Shown here: positions 51,796-62,316 of the stretch, in pieces
Position numbering within the stretch: the stretch's first letter is position 1
Layout of the letters: each line of letters opens with the position of its first letter
From: CAKZKT01 sp034434235
GTDB taxonomy: Bacteria; Chloroflexota; Anaerolineae; CG2-30-64-16
Assembly (NCBI GenBank): GCA_034434235.1
Contig: DAOTZV010000089.1
Location: 1-62,316 of the forward strand
Direction: 5' to 3'
DNA: 62,316 nucleotides
Position numbers and translations under genes: made by a program
The notes under the pieces: model-generated
The model's database searches: none
What the model was told of the DNA's origin: nothing
Seen by the model: the letters and a program-made list of their open reading frames with translations, nothing else

Positions 51796-51867
51796 GCTGT
51801 CAAGGCCGATTCGCCCTTGACGCAAAAATCGTAGTATACTGCGCAGCGCAAATCTGTCTTCGGAGAC

Positions 51868-53946
51868 ATGCGCATGGCGTGGTCTGAAAGCGCCCACGTG
51901 CCTGGCGCTTCGCATGTGCCGGACACGTCCGGCGGGGCTCGTTTCAGGGAGGTCGCCCGTGCCTGGTTGGGCCGCGTGACGCCCTCCGGCCCCATGTTGT
52001 TGGGCCTCGCGGCGATGGCGGTCGGGCTGGCCGCAGGCGCGGGGATCTGGCTCTTCAAGCAAATGATCGGCTGGGCGCACACGGCAGCCTTCGAGTGGCT
52101 GGCCGGCGCGTTGGGACGGCTGGGGCCCTGGACCGTGGCGCTGCTGCCGGCCGTCGGTGGGCTGGTGGTCGGCTGGCTGTGGCAGCGCTTTGTGGGCCAC
52201 GAGCGTTATCACGGGGTGGCCGGCGTGATGGAGGCCGTGGCGCTGGCCGGCGGCCGGCTGGAATATCACCTGGCGCCCATGAAGACGGTCGCCGCGGCGC
52301 TCTCCATCGGCAGCGGCGCTTCGGTCGGGCCGGAGGATCCTTCGGTCCAGGTCGGCGCCAACCTCGGTTCGTTCGTGGGCCAAAAGCTGCGCTTCTCCGA
52401 CGATTGGACCCGCACCCTGGTGGCCGCGGGCGTTGCGGCCGGTATCGCCGCCGCGTTCAACGCGCCGATCGCCGGCGTCTTCTTCGCGCTGGAGATCGTG
52501 CTGGGCGAGATCGGCAGCGGCGGCGGGCTGGGCGCGGTCGTGCTGGCCGCGGTGACGTCGGCGGTTTTCACGCAATCGGTGTCGGGGCCGCAGCCGGCCT
52601 TCCGCGTGCCCGAGTACGCGTTTCACTCGGCCGTGGAACTGCCGCTCTATCTGGGGTTGGGGCTGCTGGCCGGGCCGCTGGCTGCCACCTACATCGCCGC
52701 TCTGTACACAGCGAAAGACCTCTTCGGCCGCTGGCGCATCCCCGACCGATTGAAGCCGGCGGCCGCGGGGCTGGCCGTCGGGGTCGTCGGCGTCTGGCTG
52801 CCGCAGGTCTTCGGCGTGGGCTACGACACGATTGACGCGATCTTCAACGGCCCCCAGATGACGGTCACGCTGCTCCTCCTCCTGCTGGCGGCCAAGCTGA
52901 TCCTTACCGCGGTCAGCATCGGCGGCGGATTTCCGGGCGGCGTCTTCGCGCCGTCCCTGTTCCTGGGCGCAACGCTGGGCGGGGCCTACGGCATGGTCGC
53001 GGCGCAACTCTTCCCGCGCCTCCTCATCGCGGCGCCCGCCTATGCCATGGTCGGCATGGCCGCGGTGCTGGCCGCGTCGGTCCACGCGCCGCTCACGGCC
53101 ATCCTCCTCTTGTTCGAGATGACGCGCGATTACCGGATCATCCTGCCGCTGATGTTCGCGGTGATCATCGCCATGCTGCTGTCGCAGGCGTTGCGCCGCG
53201 ATTCGGTCTACACGCTGAGCCTGGCGCGCAAGGGGCTGCGCCTGGAGCGCGGCCGCGATGTCGAGGTGCTGGAGGGGATCACCGTGGGCGAGGTGATGGA
53301 GCGCGCCACTCGCGTGTTGCACGAAGAGGATACGCTGGAAGCGGCCGCCGAGATCTTCGCCCAGACCCGGCATCACGGCCTGCCGGTGGTGGACGCCGCC
53401 GGGGGACTGGTGGGGGTGCTTACCGTGCAAGACCTGGAGGCCGCGCAGACGGGCCAGATGGGCCAGGTGACGACGGTGGGACAGGCCTGCACGCGCGATC
53501 TGCTGGTGGCCTATCCCGACGAGAGCATCGGCGCGGCGCTGCGGCGCATGAGCCGCCGGGATGTGGGCCGGCTGCCGGTGGTGGCCCGCGACGATCCGCG
53601 ACGGTTGGTGGGCGTGCTGCGCCGGGTGGACCTGGTGCGGGCCTACGACATCGCGCTGAGCCGGCGGGCCGCGCTGCGCCATCGCGCGCAGCAGGCCCGG
53701 CTGGACGCCTCGACCGGCGCCCTGCGCGTCGAGGAGATTGCGATCGAGGCCGGGGCCGCGTGCGATGGACGCCGCGTGCGCGAGGTGGCCTGGCCGCGCG
53801 CGGCCGTGCTCGCCAGCGTGCGCCGCGGGGGCGAGCTGCTCATCCCGCACGGCGACACGCAGCTTCAGGCCGGCGACGTGCTGGTCGTTGTGGCCGAGGG
53901 CCCGGCGGCCGACGAGCTGCGACGGCTGTGTGAAGGGGCGTTGTAG
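51868..53946 (+). CDS. CLC chloride channel/antiporter with CBS and TrkA-C
   Basis: The 692 aa protein has a CLC transporter core (about residues 45-455): GSGASVGPEDPSVQVGA (the gating Glu is kept, although the usual GREGP reads GPEDP), GGGFPGGVFAPSLFLGA and HAPLTAILLLFEMT. Two CBS motifs follow (about 470-590) and a TrkA-C/RCK_C domain ends it. The retained gating Glu favours Cl-/H+ exchange, while the ligand domains suggest regulation by nucleotides. The first 25 residues (AHVPGASHVPDTSGG) are encoded by a diverged ACGTGCC repeat. GGAG precedes ATG 51868. Confidence 0.9.
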   Translation: MRMAWSESAHVPGASHVPDTSGGARFREVARAWLGRVTPSGPMLLGLAAMAVGLAAGAGIWLFKQMIGWAHTAAFEWLAGALGRLGPWTVALLPAVGGLVVGWLWQRFVGHERYHGVAGVMEAVALAGGRLEYHLAPMKTVAAALSIGSGASVGPEDPSVQVGANLGSFVGQKLRFSDDWTRTLVAAGVAAGIAAAFNAPIAGVFFALEIVLGEIGSGGGLGAVVLAAVTSAVFTQSVSGPQPAFRVPEYAFHSAVELPLYLGLGLLAGPLAATYIAALYTAKDLFGRWRIPDRLKPAAAGLAVGVVGVWLPQVFGVGYDTIDAIFNGPQMTVTLLLLLLAAKLILTAVSIGGGFPGGVFAPSLFLGATLGGAYGMVAAQLFPRLLIAAPAYAMVGMAAVLAASVHAPLTAILLLFEMTRDYRIILPLMFAVIIAMLLSQALRRDSVYTLSLARKGLRLERGRDVEVLEGITVGEVMERATRVLHEEDTLEAAAEIFAQTRHHGLPVVDAAGGLVGVLTVQDLEAAQTGQMGQVTTVGQACTRDLLVAYPDESIGAALRRMSRRDVGRLPVVARDDPRRLVGVLRRVDLVRAYDIALSRRAALRHRAQQARLDASTGALRVEEIAIEAGAACDGRRVREVAWPRAAVLASVRRGGELLIPHGDTQLQAGDVLVVVAEGPAADELRRLCEGAL

Positions 53947-53951
53947 AGACC

Positions 53952-54500
53952 TTACGACGCCCGCGGCCCGATGGCCGGCATCGGCACGAGCAGCGCTTCC
54001 AGGCTGGCCAGGCGCTCGGCGTAGGCCGGCTCGTAGAGGGGGGTGCACGCGGTCAGCTCGACCTGTGACGCGGCCAGCTTCAGGGCGAAGTTCCAGCAGG
54101 TGGGTTGACCGCATTGTTTGCAGTTGGTCCCCGGCAGCAGCTTGTAAAGCGCCATCGCGGTCGGCCGCTGGCGTTCGGAGGTGTCGGGCGTGATCTCGGC
54201 CCGGCGCTCCCACGTGCGGTTGACCAGCTCGATCAGCCCCTCCAACTCCTCTACCGCGGCCGCGCGGTCTTCCACGTTGCTGGTGTCAATTTCGTAGGGG
54301 TGAAAAGCGATGTTGTGCCCGCCCTTCTTCCAGGTCAGCGTGTTGGCGGCCCGGTTGTACACGGCCCCCCGCAAAGTGGCGTTCAGGTAGGGCAACACCT
54401 CCGAGATGTCGGTCAACAGCAACGCCCGCGCCGAGAAGCGCTCGGCGCCCGGCTCGCAGGGCGGGGTGAAGACCTCGATGTCGTAGTCTTTGATCAACAT
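53952..54500 (-). CDS. Fe-S domain protein (PF04060-like)
   Basis: The 182 aa protein has an N-terminal domain of unknown type (IEVFTPPCEPGAERFSARALLLTDISEVLPYLNA; GAVYNRAANTLTWKKGGHNIAF). Its C-terminal Fe-S motif is KLLPGTNCKQCGQPTCWNFALKLAASQVELTACTPL, with the C-x2-C-x4-C-x16-C pattern of corrinoid/Fe-S proteins and RnfB. The start at 54500 is preferred over the adjacent ATG at 54503 because AGGAGG is then five bases upstream. It closes the ars-like directon, 38 bases after the thioredoxin-CcdA gene, and may be an electron carrier for it. Confidence 0.8.
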   Translation of the reverse strand: MLIKDYDIEVFTPPCEPGAERFSARALLLTDISEVLPYLNATLRGAVYNRAANTLTWKKGGHNIAFHPYEIDTSNVEDRAAAVEELEGLIELVNRTWERRAEITPDTSERQRPTAMALYKLLPGTNCKQCGQPTCWNFALKLAASQVELTACTPLYEPAYAERLASLEALLVPMPAIGPRAS

Positions 54501-54537
54501 CATGTCCTCCTGGAAAGGTGCGCCATGATTCGTGCCC

Positions 54538-55971
<1,434 letters not shown>

Positions 55972-55988
55972 GCTTTATCTCCTTCGCC

Positions 55989-56504
55989 TCACCAGTGAGT
56001 GACCGATGCCGGCACGAACTCTCTCTGTTCGTACAGATAAATGCACAACAGATCCTCAACGGTCAACCAAACTCCTGAATGATCCTCCAACGGCAACGCG
56101 ATCTTGCCGACAGGAACGCCCCTATCCATAGAGTCTATCGGCAATTTATTGCACGGAACGCACCCTTGATCCTTTGGCGTCTCAACCCGCACGCGTGCGA
56201 CATCCGCGGCTTTGCCGATGAGCGCGGCACATTGTTCGGCCGCCTCGTTCAGAGAGGCGGTCCGCCGCAAACGGGCCAACATCTGCGCGTGATCGGGTGT
56301 GGCCGTTGCCGATTTCTCCGGGTCCGCCATCGGGGTCTGCGCCGGCGCGACGGTCAGGGTTGGCCCTCCATTCCCCATAAAACTGGGGGACCAGAAAGGC
56401 CGACCCGGAGCAGCTATGCACCCCGCCAGGACGATCGCGACCAGTCCACCCCAAAGCCATCTTGCTGTCAGAGGGCCCAGGCGAAGTCGCCGCGCTTCAC
56501 GCAT
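55989..56504 (-). CDS. Putative lipoprotein of unknown function
   Basis: The 171 aa protein has a lipoprotein signal (LWGGLVAIVLAGC, lipobox LAGC). A Pro/Thr-rich stretch and a small domain with paired cysteines follow (AAEQCAALIG; DQGCVPCNKLPIDSM, a C-x2-C; LCIYLYEQREFVP). I do not recognise the domain. The start at 56504 was chosen over 56540 because the longer frame runs into the FmdE-like gene. It lies between the FmdE-like and thioredoxin-CcdA genes, and its C-x2-C could be a partner of that redox protein. The name rests on the signal only. Confidence 0.65.
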   Translation of the reverse strand: MREARRLRLGPLTARWLWGGLVAIVLAGCIAAPGRPFWSPSFMGNGGPTLTVAPAQTPMADPEKSATATPDHAQMLARLRRTASLNEAAEQCAALIGKAADVARVRVETPKDQGCVPCNKLPIDSMDRGVPVGKIALPLEDHSGVWLTVEDLLCIYLYEQREFVPASVTHW

Positions 56505-57102
56505 CCTGGTACGAGCAAGGGATGCACATGGGTTGACCATCTACCCTCCGCACGAAATCTTCCATCACATATTCGCCGCAGCGCACGCAGCGGGTCTTGG
56601 CGTAGGAAAGCTGCATCTGCTGGTAAGGGAAGCCCACCTCGTGCTCTACCTTGAAGATCGCCTCGTCGGGCAACGTCTCCAGCCAGGCCAATGCCTCTTC
56701 GATGACGCCGGGCGGCATGTCGCTGGGATCCATCCCGCGCGCGCGGAGCGCGTGAAAGCGCGTCTGCTCCAGACGATCCACGAACTCGGGGCGCAGGCTA
56801 TAGCGGATCGCGCCGCCCCGTTGCGGGAAATAGAACGTGGCGGCCAGCTTGCCGTAAAAGGTCTTGGCGATCATGATCTGGCCGTAGATCGCGCCGGTGG
56901 CCGCGCGGATGCCGTCCACGATGCACGTGTACGGATTCCCCTCGCCGAACTCGGGCAACACCAGCAGGCCGCGGTTGTGGCGACGGTCGAAATGCAGCGC
57001 TTCCATCGCCAGGTTGCCCATGCGAAAGCCGATGGCCAGGTAGGGACAGCGGTGGGTATGAAAGGACACGGCCCAGTCGGGCAACACGTGAGATGTCGCC
57101 AT
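56497..57102 (-). CDS. FmdE-family protein with zinc ribbon
   Basis: The 201 aa protein is related to subunit E of formylmethanofuran dehydrogenase (FmdE). Signatures are SFHTHRCPYLAIGFRMG (His and Cys ligands), NPYTCIVDGIRAATGAIYGQIMI, and the C-terminal zinc ribbon CVRCGEYVMEDFVRRVDGQPMCIPC. FmdE-like proteins occur in many bacteria without methanofuran, often beside molybdenum or tungsten enzymes, and their role is unsettled. The start at 57102 has AAGGGG upstream. It begins 11 bases after the radical SAM stop and overlaps the lipoprotein start by eight bases. Confidence 0.85.
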   Translation of the reverse strand: MATSHVLPDWAVSFHTHRCPYLAIGFRMGNLAMEALHFDRRHNRGLLVLPEFGEGNPYTCIVDGIRAATGAIYGQIMIAKTFYGKLAATFYFPQRGGAIRYSLRPEFVDRLEQTRFHALRARGMDPSDMPPGVIEEALAWLETLPDEAIFKVEHEVGFPYQQMQLSYAKTRCVRCGEYVMEDFVRRVDGQPMCIPCSYQDA

Positions 57103-57113
57103 GAGATTCCCCT

Positions 57114-58448
57114 TCACGGACATAACACGATCCCCTGCGCCCACAGGCACTCGCCGCAGGCCGGGAAAGGATTGACATAGCAATCGGTTTCGTTGGTATC
57201 GGTCAGCGGACAGCCGCCGCACGCGAAACAGGCCGGGAAGTCGAATTCACGCACGCGGCGGCGAAACTCCCGATAGGCTGCGTCGCGCCAGATGTCGGCC
57301 AGCGGCCGCTCGTCCACGTGGCCGACGACATGGCTCCGCACCGTCTTCCAGTGGTCGTTGACGTATTCCGGATGTGTATGGAGCAGCGATAGGCACGGCG
57401 CGACCCGGCCATCCCATGCCACGGCCAACATTCCCTCATGGACGAACCGACAATGATTGCGACGCGGGCCGTCCGCCGCACCGGGATGCGGCCAGGTCGG
57501 ACCATGGTCCAGCAGGGCTGCCAGTGCCGGCCGGGTCCGATCATCCAGCGCCATGCGCGCCAGCTCCAGCCGCGGCCGCCAACTCGCATCGGGAAAGCTG
57601 GCGGCCCAGGCCGCAGCACTCCACAGCATTTCGGCCGCCATCTCGGGCGTGTGCGGCACCACGTTGCTCACCGCCACGAAGTCGAGCGCCAGGTCGTGCG
57701 CCAGCGCCAGGAGGCCCGGCAGGCTGGCGATGTTGCGCTGCGTCGCCACGAACGCCACGCCGATCTCGATCGGCTTACGGCCGCGACGGCGCGCCTCGAT
57801 CAGGTGATGCACGGCCGCGAGAGCCGGTGCACGACTGTGCCCGCGCACCGCAGTATACGCGATCTCGTCCCCGCCGTCCAGCGAGACCGTCACCTGGCCG
57901 ACCCCCAGCGCAACCAGCTCGTGGGCCATTGTCGCGTCGAGCAGGGTGCCGTTGGTGATGATCTCGACCCGCGTACCCCGCTCCCGCGCCAGCCGCACCA
58001 GCTCCAGGAAGTGCGGATGGACCAACGGCTCGCCGAAGCCGCTGAGGGAGAGGGTGATGGCACGACGAGGAGACGCGACGCCAGAGGGAAATGCGTCTGT
58101 GCTCTTCTGCCCCTCTGCTCCAAGCAGGCCGGCCAACAGCCGCTGGAAGCGCGGCAGCGGCATGTGGCCCAGCGGCTCGGCCCATGTCCGACGGATGCAG
58201 GTGGCGCAGGCCAGGTTGCACGCGCTGGTGACTTCGACGTAGACCTTATGCAGCGCATCGGCCCGCAGGCGCAGCCCCTCCGACGTGACCTCGCCGATCA
58301 GCTCATCGCCGGCGTCGAGTCCGGCCTGGGCTAACAGATCGCGCGCGAGGGCCAGCTCGCCGGCCCTGTTCGCCTCCGGCGGAATGACGAAGCGCCGGCC
58401 GACGGCTGTCTCACGGATGGGCTGGCCCAGGCCTATGGTGTTCGGCAT
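57114..58448 (-). CDS. Radical SAM/SPASM protein
   Basis: The 444 aa protein has the radical SAM cluster SACNLACATCIRRTW (C-x3-C-x2-C), the SAM-binding SLSGFGEPLVHP, ITNGTLL and VSLDGG. A cysteine-rich C-terminal region (CRFVHEG, APCLSLL, CFACGGCPLTDTNETDC, FPACGECLWAQGIVLC) forms a SPASM/twitch-like auxiliary cluster domain. From memory this tail resembles proteins annotated as maturases of tungsten-dependent oxidoreductases, but that is uncertain, and no such oxidoreductase is in the window. It is followed closely by the FmdE-like gene and lies in the ars-like directon. Confidence 0.82.
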   Translation of the reverse strand: MPNTIGLGQPIRETAVGRRFVIPPEANRAGELALARDLLAQAGLDAGDELIGEVTSEGLRLRADALHKVYVEVTSACNLACATCIRRTWAEPLGHMPLPRFQRLLAGLLGAEGQKSTDAFPSGVASPRRAITLSLSGFGEPLVHPHFLELVRLARERGTRVEIITNGTLLDATMAHELVALGVGQVTVSLDGGDEIAYTAVRGHSRAPALAAVHHLIEARRRGRKPIEIGVAFVATQRNIASLPGLLALAHDLALDFVAVSNVVPHTPEMAAEMLWSAAAWAASFPDASWRPRLELARMALDDRTRPALAALLDHGPTWPHPGAADGPRRNHCRFVHEGMLAVAWDGRVAPCLSLLHTHPEYVNDHWKTVRSHVVGHVDERPLADIWRDAAYREFRRRVREFDFPACFACGGCPLTDTNETDCYVNPFPACGECLWAQGIVLCP

Positions 58449-58483
58449 GCTGATTTGTCGCTAATGAAACCTAACCCCCCCAG

Positions 58484-58541
58484 CCCCCTTCCCTACATAG
58501 GGAAGGGGGAACGATACTCCCCTCTCCCGAAAGGAGAGGGG
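58484..58541. repeat. Two GC-rich hairpins after ACR3 gene
   Basis: Arms 58484-58494/58499-58509 (CCCCCTTCCCT and complement) and 58519-58527/58533-58541 (CCCCTCTCC and complement) fill the 112-base gap between the ACR3 stop and the radical SAM start. Neither has a T tract on the minus strand, so read-through is possible. Confidence 0.6.
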
Positions 58542-58560
58542 CCAGGGGTGAGGTTTCTCC

Positions 58561-59712
<1,152 letters not shown>

Positions 59713-59730
59713 GAGACCTCCGTAGTGGTG

Positions 59731-59823
59731 GTTTGGTAGATTGGTAGATTGGTAGACTGGTAGATTGGTAGATTGGTAAGTTGGATTCCCAAGTTACCAA
59801 GTTACCAATCTACCAATCTACCA
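59731..59823. repeat. Octamer repeat (TTGGTAGA) with inverted arm
   Basis: About five TTGGTAGA/CTGGTAGA/TTGGTAAG units (59733-59775) are followed, after GATTCC, by CAAGTTAC twice and CAATCTAC twice (59789-59820), the complement. The transcript could form a stem of about 35 pairs. It lies between the thioredoxin stop and the ACR3 ribosome site. Confidence 0.8.
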
Positions 59824-60072
59824 CTATACCAGCTCATTCGCCAGCAGCGTGACGATCTGGCTCACGGCCGGGACGCGGCCCGCCGCGACCAGTTTGTCAT
59901 TGACGACCAGGCCGGGGGTTGCCAGAAGGTTGTACTTTGCATATTCGTCGAAGTCGCCGGTCTTGACGATGGTGGCTTCGACGCCCAGTTGTTCGACGGC
60001 CGCTTTCACGTGTTTCTCCAGCCGCGCGCAGTTGGCGCAGCCGCTGCCGAGGACTTTGATGTTGAGTGCCAT
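59824..60072 (-). CDS. Small thioredoxin-like redox protein
   Basis: The 82 aa thioredoxin-fold protein has the active site GSGCANCARLEKHV (C-A-N-C) and the cis-Pro loop LLATPGLVVNDKLV. It belongs to the small group called redox-active disulfide protein 2, which is regularly encoded beside UPF0718/ArsP permeases. Here the permease gene is 93 bases upstream and ACR3 lies downstream. It may supply thiols to reduce or hand over arsenicals. GGAG lies seven bases before the ATG. Confidence 0.9.
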   Translation of the reverse strand: MALNIKVLGSGCANCARLEKHVKAAVEQLGVEATIVKTGDFDEYAKYNLLATPGLVVNDKLVAAGRVPAVSQIVTLLANELV

Positions 60073-60082
60073 AGATGTCTCC

Positions 60083-60138
60083 GTAGTCGAGTAGTCTTGT
60101 AGTCTTGTAGTCTTATAGTCTTGTAGTCCTGTAGTCGG
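60083..60138. repeat. Octamer tandem repeat (TAGTCTTG)
   Basis: Seven degenerate TAGTCTTG-type octamers in tandem (TAGTCGAG, TAGTCTTG twice, TAGTCTTA, TAGTCTTG, TAGTCCTG, TAGTCGG) without an inverted arm. It lies between the permease stop and the thioredoxin ribosome site. Confidence 0.8.
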
Positions 60139-60165
60139 ATGGGTGCGCTGGCAGATGGTCGTTGA

Positions 60166-61671
60166 TCAGTGCTCCGACGTCTCCACAGGCACGGTTTCGG
60201 GCACGGCAACCTGTGGCGCGATGATGGATCTTGCCGCGCGGGCGGCCAGCCGGTTGAGGGCCAACGCCAGCAACGCCAGGCCCGCGAACGTACCGCCCAG
60301 GATCAGCCACGCGCTGACGCCGTCCACCCACGCGCCATAGAGCAGGCCCGCCAGCGTGCTGAAGAGCGCCACCCAGCCCACGTAGGTCCACGCCTTACGC
60401 CGGCCGATCACACTGGCGATGATCAGAATGCTCTGCAGGCTCAGCTCCGGGTCGGCCATCAGGTAGGCCAGCAGCGGGCCGCGGTGCATGCCCAGGTCCA
60501 GGAACAGCCGCGCAATGGGCACCTCCACCAGGGTCGGGAAGTACATGAAGACCCCGAAGAGCACACCGGCCACGTTCCCGACCAGCGTGTTCGACCCCGC
60601 CACCGCCTCGATCCATTCAGGCCGGATCAGCGGCCGGACGACGCCGACCGCGAAGACGCCGACGATCAGCAGCGGGAAGATCTGCCTGACGAAGCGCCAG
60701 GTCTCCCACAGCCACTCCTGCACCTGCTCCGGCTCGAACCCGCGCCGCGCCAGCACGACAATGCCCGCCATCGCCGCGCCCACCGCGAAGAACTTGCCGG
60801 GGAAGGCCACCGTGAGCCCGCCCGCGGCCGGCGTCAGCCGCAGGGCCGCGACCAGCAGCGTCGTTGCCGCCAGCGCCAGCGCGACGGTCGTCCAGCGGTT
60901 GAAGCCCTCGTCCACGCGGTTCAAGCCGCGCCACGCGGCCCCCGCAATGGCCGCCAACAGGACGATCAGGACCGCGCCCTGCACCGTCACCCCTTCCTCC
61001 CCGCGCGCCGCGTCGAACGGCACCAGCCGGTTCAGGGTCGCCTGCAGCGCGTCGGTCCCGCGGATGGGCAACGTGATCTGCGCGTAGCTGTCCGTGAAGA
61101 GCCCCACCTGCAGCGTGCCCGCGATCAGCAGGAAGACGAGCAGCGCCAACAGCAGCCACGACGCCCGCGGCACGCTGGCCGACGCGGCGAACGCGTCCGG
61201 GCCCGCGGCATCGTGCGCCATATCATCCTTGCGGAAGAGCAGCGCCATGATCAGGCCGATGCCGATGCCGAAGGCGATGGAGAGGACAATGCGCGCGATC
61301 GCGATGTCCATGCCGATGGCCACGCCGGTATAGGCCAGCGCCAGGATGTTGATGGCCGGGCCGACGAACAGGAAGGTGATGGCCGGGCCGAGGCCGGCGC
61401 CCTTCTTGTAGATGCCCGCGAAGAGCGGCATGATGGTGCACGAGCAGACCGCCAGCACGAAGCCGCCGATCGCCGATGCCGGATAGGAGATGAACTTCGG
61501 CGCGGCCCGGCCCAGGTAGCGCGTGACCGCCTCCTTGGGCACCAGCGCGGTCAGCGCGCCGGCGATGAAGAAGGCCGGCACCAGGCATAGCAGCACGTGG
61601 GCCGCCAGGTACGCGGCCAGGTTGCCCAGGCCGGACTGGAGCAGGCCGATCAGCAGACTGATGATATTCAC
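60166..61671 (-). CDS. ArsP-like permease (UPF0718)
   Basis: The 501 aa membrane protein has two sets of about four or five helices and a long central part. The motif CSCTIMPLFAGIYKKGAGLGPAITFLFVGPAINI matches the permease family that includes ArsP, an exporter of trivalent organoarsenicals; the Cys-x-Cys pair is visible. The second half repeats the pattern (GNVAGVLFGVFMYFPTLVEVPIARLFLDLGMHRGPLLAYLM). Many family members have unknown substrates, so ArsP function rests on the arsenic context. The start is GTG at 61671 with AGGAG nine bases upstream, just after arsR. Confidence 0.88.
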   Translation of the reverse strand: MNIISLLIGLLQSGLGNLAAYLAAHVLLCLVPAFFIAGALTALVPKEAVTRYLGRAAPKFISYPASAIGGFVLAVCSCTIMPLFAGIYKKGAGLGPAITFLFVGPAINILALAYTGVAIGMDIAIARIVLSIAFGIGIGLIMALLFRKDDMAHDAAGPDAFAASASVPRASWLLLALLVFLLIAGTLQVGLFTDSYAQITLPIRGTDALQATLNRLVPFDAARGEEGVTVQGAVLIVLLAAIAGAAWRGLNRVDEGFNRWTTVALALAATTLLVAALRLTPAAGGLTVAFPGKFFAVGAAMAGIVVLARRGFEPEQVQEWLWETWRFVRQIFPLLIVGVFAVGVVRPLIRPEWIEAVAGSNTLVGNVAGVLFGVFMYFPTLVEVPIARLFLDLGMHRGPLLAYLMADPELSLQSILIIASVIGRRKAWTYVGWVALFSTLAGLLYGAWVDGVSAWLILGGTFAGLALLALALNRLAARAARSIIAPQVAVPETVPVETSEH

Positions 61672-61675
61672 AAAA

Positions 61676-62041
61676 TCACGCTCCTGAACTCACTGGATTA
61701 TCGGCGCACTTTGGGCAGGTACAACCGGCCACGGCCTGCCGGTTGCCGGGCGCGCTCGCCGCATCGGCGGCCGGTAGCGAGCCAAACATGGCTTCGACTA
61801 CGTGAGCCGCCTCAGCGTTGCTCAGACGATAGAAAACGTTGGTCCCCTCGCGCTCGTCTACGATCACGCCGGCACTGCGCAAGACGGCGAGCTGCTGGGA
61901 GATATATGGCTGAGATCGCGCCAGCGCTGCCGAAAGATGGCATACGCATTCCGGCGAGCGCCGCAGAATGTCAACGATCTGCAAGCGCACCGGATGCGCA
62001 ATCGCCTTCAATAACGAAGCGCCACCCTGATAGTCTCGCAT
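61676..62041 (-). CDS. arsR: ArsR-family metalloregulator
   Basis: The 121 aa winged-helix repressor has a recognition region LARSQPYISQQLAVLRSAGVI and the metal-site motif SPECVCHLSAAL, close to the ELCVCDL of As(III)-sensing ArsR proteins. An extra C-terminal CTCPKC could bind metal or arsenic too. Binding of As(III) would release the repressor and switch on the directon. The start at 62041 is preferred because AAGG lies eight bases upstream; a GTG at 62050 is possible. It is the first gene of the directon, five bases from the permease start. Confidence 0.92.
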   Translation of the reverse strand: MRDYQGGASLLKAIAHPVRLQIVDILRRSPECVCHLSAALARSQPYISQQLAVLRSAGVIVDEREGTNVFYRLSNAEAAHVVEAMFGSLPAADAASAPGNRQAVAGCTCPKCADNPVSSGA

Positions 62042-62053
62042 ATGCGCCACCTT

Positions 62054-62078
62054 CTATATATCGGAAAACGCATATATC
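62054..62078 (-). promoter_or_regulatory. Candidate ArsR operator/promoter
   Basis: An imperfect dyad, TATATATCGG-AAAA-CGCATATATC, lies 13 bases upstream of the arsR start in an AT-rich stretch. Such dyads are usual ArsR targets, and the position fits autoregulation of the whole directon. No convincing -35/-10 pair could be fixed. Confidence 0.5.
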
Positions 62079-62194
62079 ATAACCGCAACAGCATTCGACT
62101 GTATATGATCCACATCACAATAGCAGAAACCGGATGAATCAACCGGTCACGACCTTGACGCTAGCCGGCCGCCCATGCCCTGTGCTCGCCCAAC

Positions 62195-62300
62195 ACAGAG
62201 AACACGGATGCCACGGATCACCAAGCGCGTGGCGCCACATGAGCCGTCCCGCCGCCCGATCATCCGTGGCCTCCGTGGCCGTCATCCGTGTCGTGCCCCC
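62195..62300. repeat. Dispersed CACGGATG/CCACGGAGG repeat
   Basis: AACACGGATGCCACGGATCA, then GCGTGGCGCCACATG (also at about 13090-13104) and the inverted core ATCCGTGGCCTCCGTGGCC followed by ATCCGTGTCGTG. This is a third locus of the family seen at 13.0 and 51.6 kb. Bases 62079-62194 show no gene; the final 16 bases are C-rich and look like a contig end. Confidence 0.75.
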
Positions 62301-62316
62301 CCAGCGCCGCCCCCCC

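Noticed and set aside
51835..51840. TATACT box upstream of the CLC gene with TTGACG at 51817-51822
   Set aside because: The spacing is only 12 bases, too short for a sigma-70 promoter, so no promoter was called.
51490..54213. Minus-strand frame of about 900 codons opposite the CLC gene
   Set aside because: It is antisense to the conserved CLC core and includes the repeat cluster at 51.6 kb; its composition is not protein-like.
59731..60138. Octamer repeats as CRISPR or origin iterons
   Set aside because: Units are too short for CRISPR and differ between the two loci; no replication initiator gene is nearby.

Overview
The window is GC-rich (roughly two-thirds G+C by eye), densely coded bacterial DNA. 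Its gene content suggests a member of Chloroflexota, probably near Anaerolineae or Caldilineae. Pointers are a multi-GAF kinase, a BTAD/STAND regulator, secreted proteins with Pro/Thr/Ala-rich linkers, paired deoxynucleoside kinases, a FusA2-type EF-G and many intergenic hairpin repeats. No marker gene in the window fixes the lineage, so this is inference. The last bases are a poly-C stretch that looks like a contig end.

Layout. 0-4 kb (+): a GAF histidine kinase, a double-receiver LuxR-type regulator and a KDPG/KHG aldolase. 4-8.3 kb (-): a polysaccharide cluster (O-antigen ligase, two GtrA proteins, GT4, membrane protein), divergent from a DsbA-like thioredoxin across overlapping promoters. 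9.5-12.3 kb (-): MTA phosphorylase, an unknown protein and an IMPase/CysQ-like phosphatase. 12.5-23.3 kb (-): tmRNA, smpB, two S41 proteases, hflX, an M28 peptidase, der, cdaR, cdaA and a membrane protein. 23.5-32.6 kb: two deoxynucleoside kinases, a beta-propeller protein, DUF362 and EF-G2 (-), a histidine-phosphatase/methyltransferase fusion, and a secreted protein. 32.7-39.7 kb (+): UV endonuclease, then a Gfo/Idh oxidoreductase, alpha-L-fucosidase, GH3 enzyme, an acetyltransferase remnant and a sugar isomerase. 39.8-47.4 kb: a BTAD/STAND regulator divergent from a CBS protein and a selenocysteine formate dehydrogenase with Fe-S and NrfD-type subunits. 47.6-54 kb: a thioredoxin-VKOR fusion, a GT2, an aminotransferase, and a CLC transporter with CBS and TrkA-C domains. 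54-62 kb (-): one directon reading arsR, arsP-like permease, small thioredoxin, ACR3, radical SAM, FmdE-like protein, lipoprotein, thioredoxin-CcdA-like protein and an Fe-S protein.

How genes work together. The tmRNA/SmpB/S41/HflX block links ribosome rescue and proteolysis. The cdaA-cdaR pair makes and regulates cyclic di-AMP. The glycosidase cluster would degrade fucosylated or xylosylated oligosaccharides. The formate dehydrogenase would feed electrons to quinone. The arsenic directon combines sensing and efflux with redox and radical-SAM genes that are not standard ars components.

The most unusual signals are: a formate dehydrogenase gene with an in-frame UGA (selenocysteine) plus a one-base frameshift; several families of dispersed palindromes and degenerate 7/8-base tandem repeats placed in short intergenic gaps next to start codons; a 17-base motif shared by two post-terminator spacers; and the extended ars directon.
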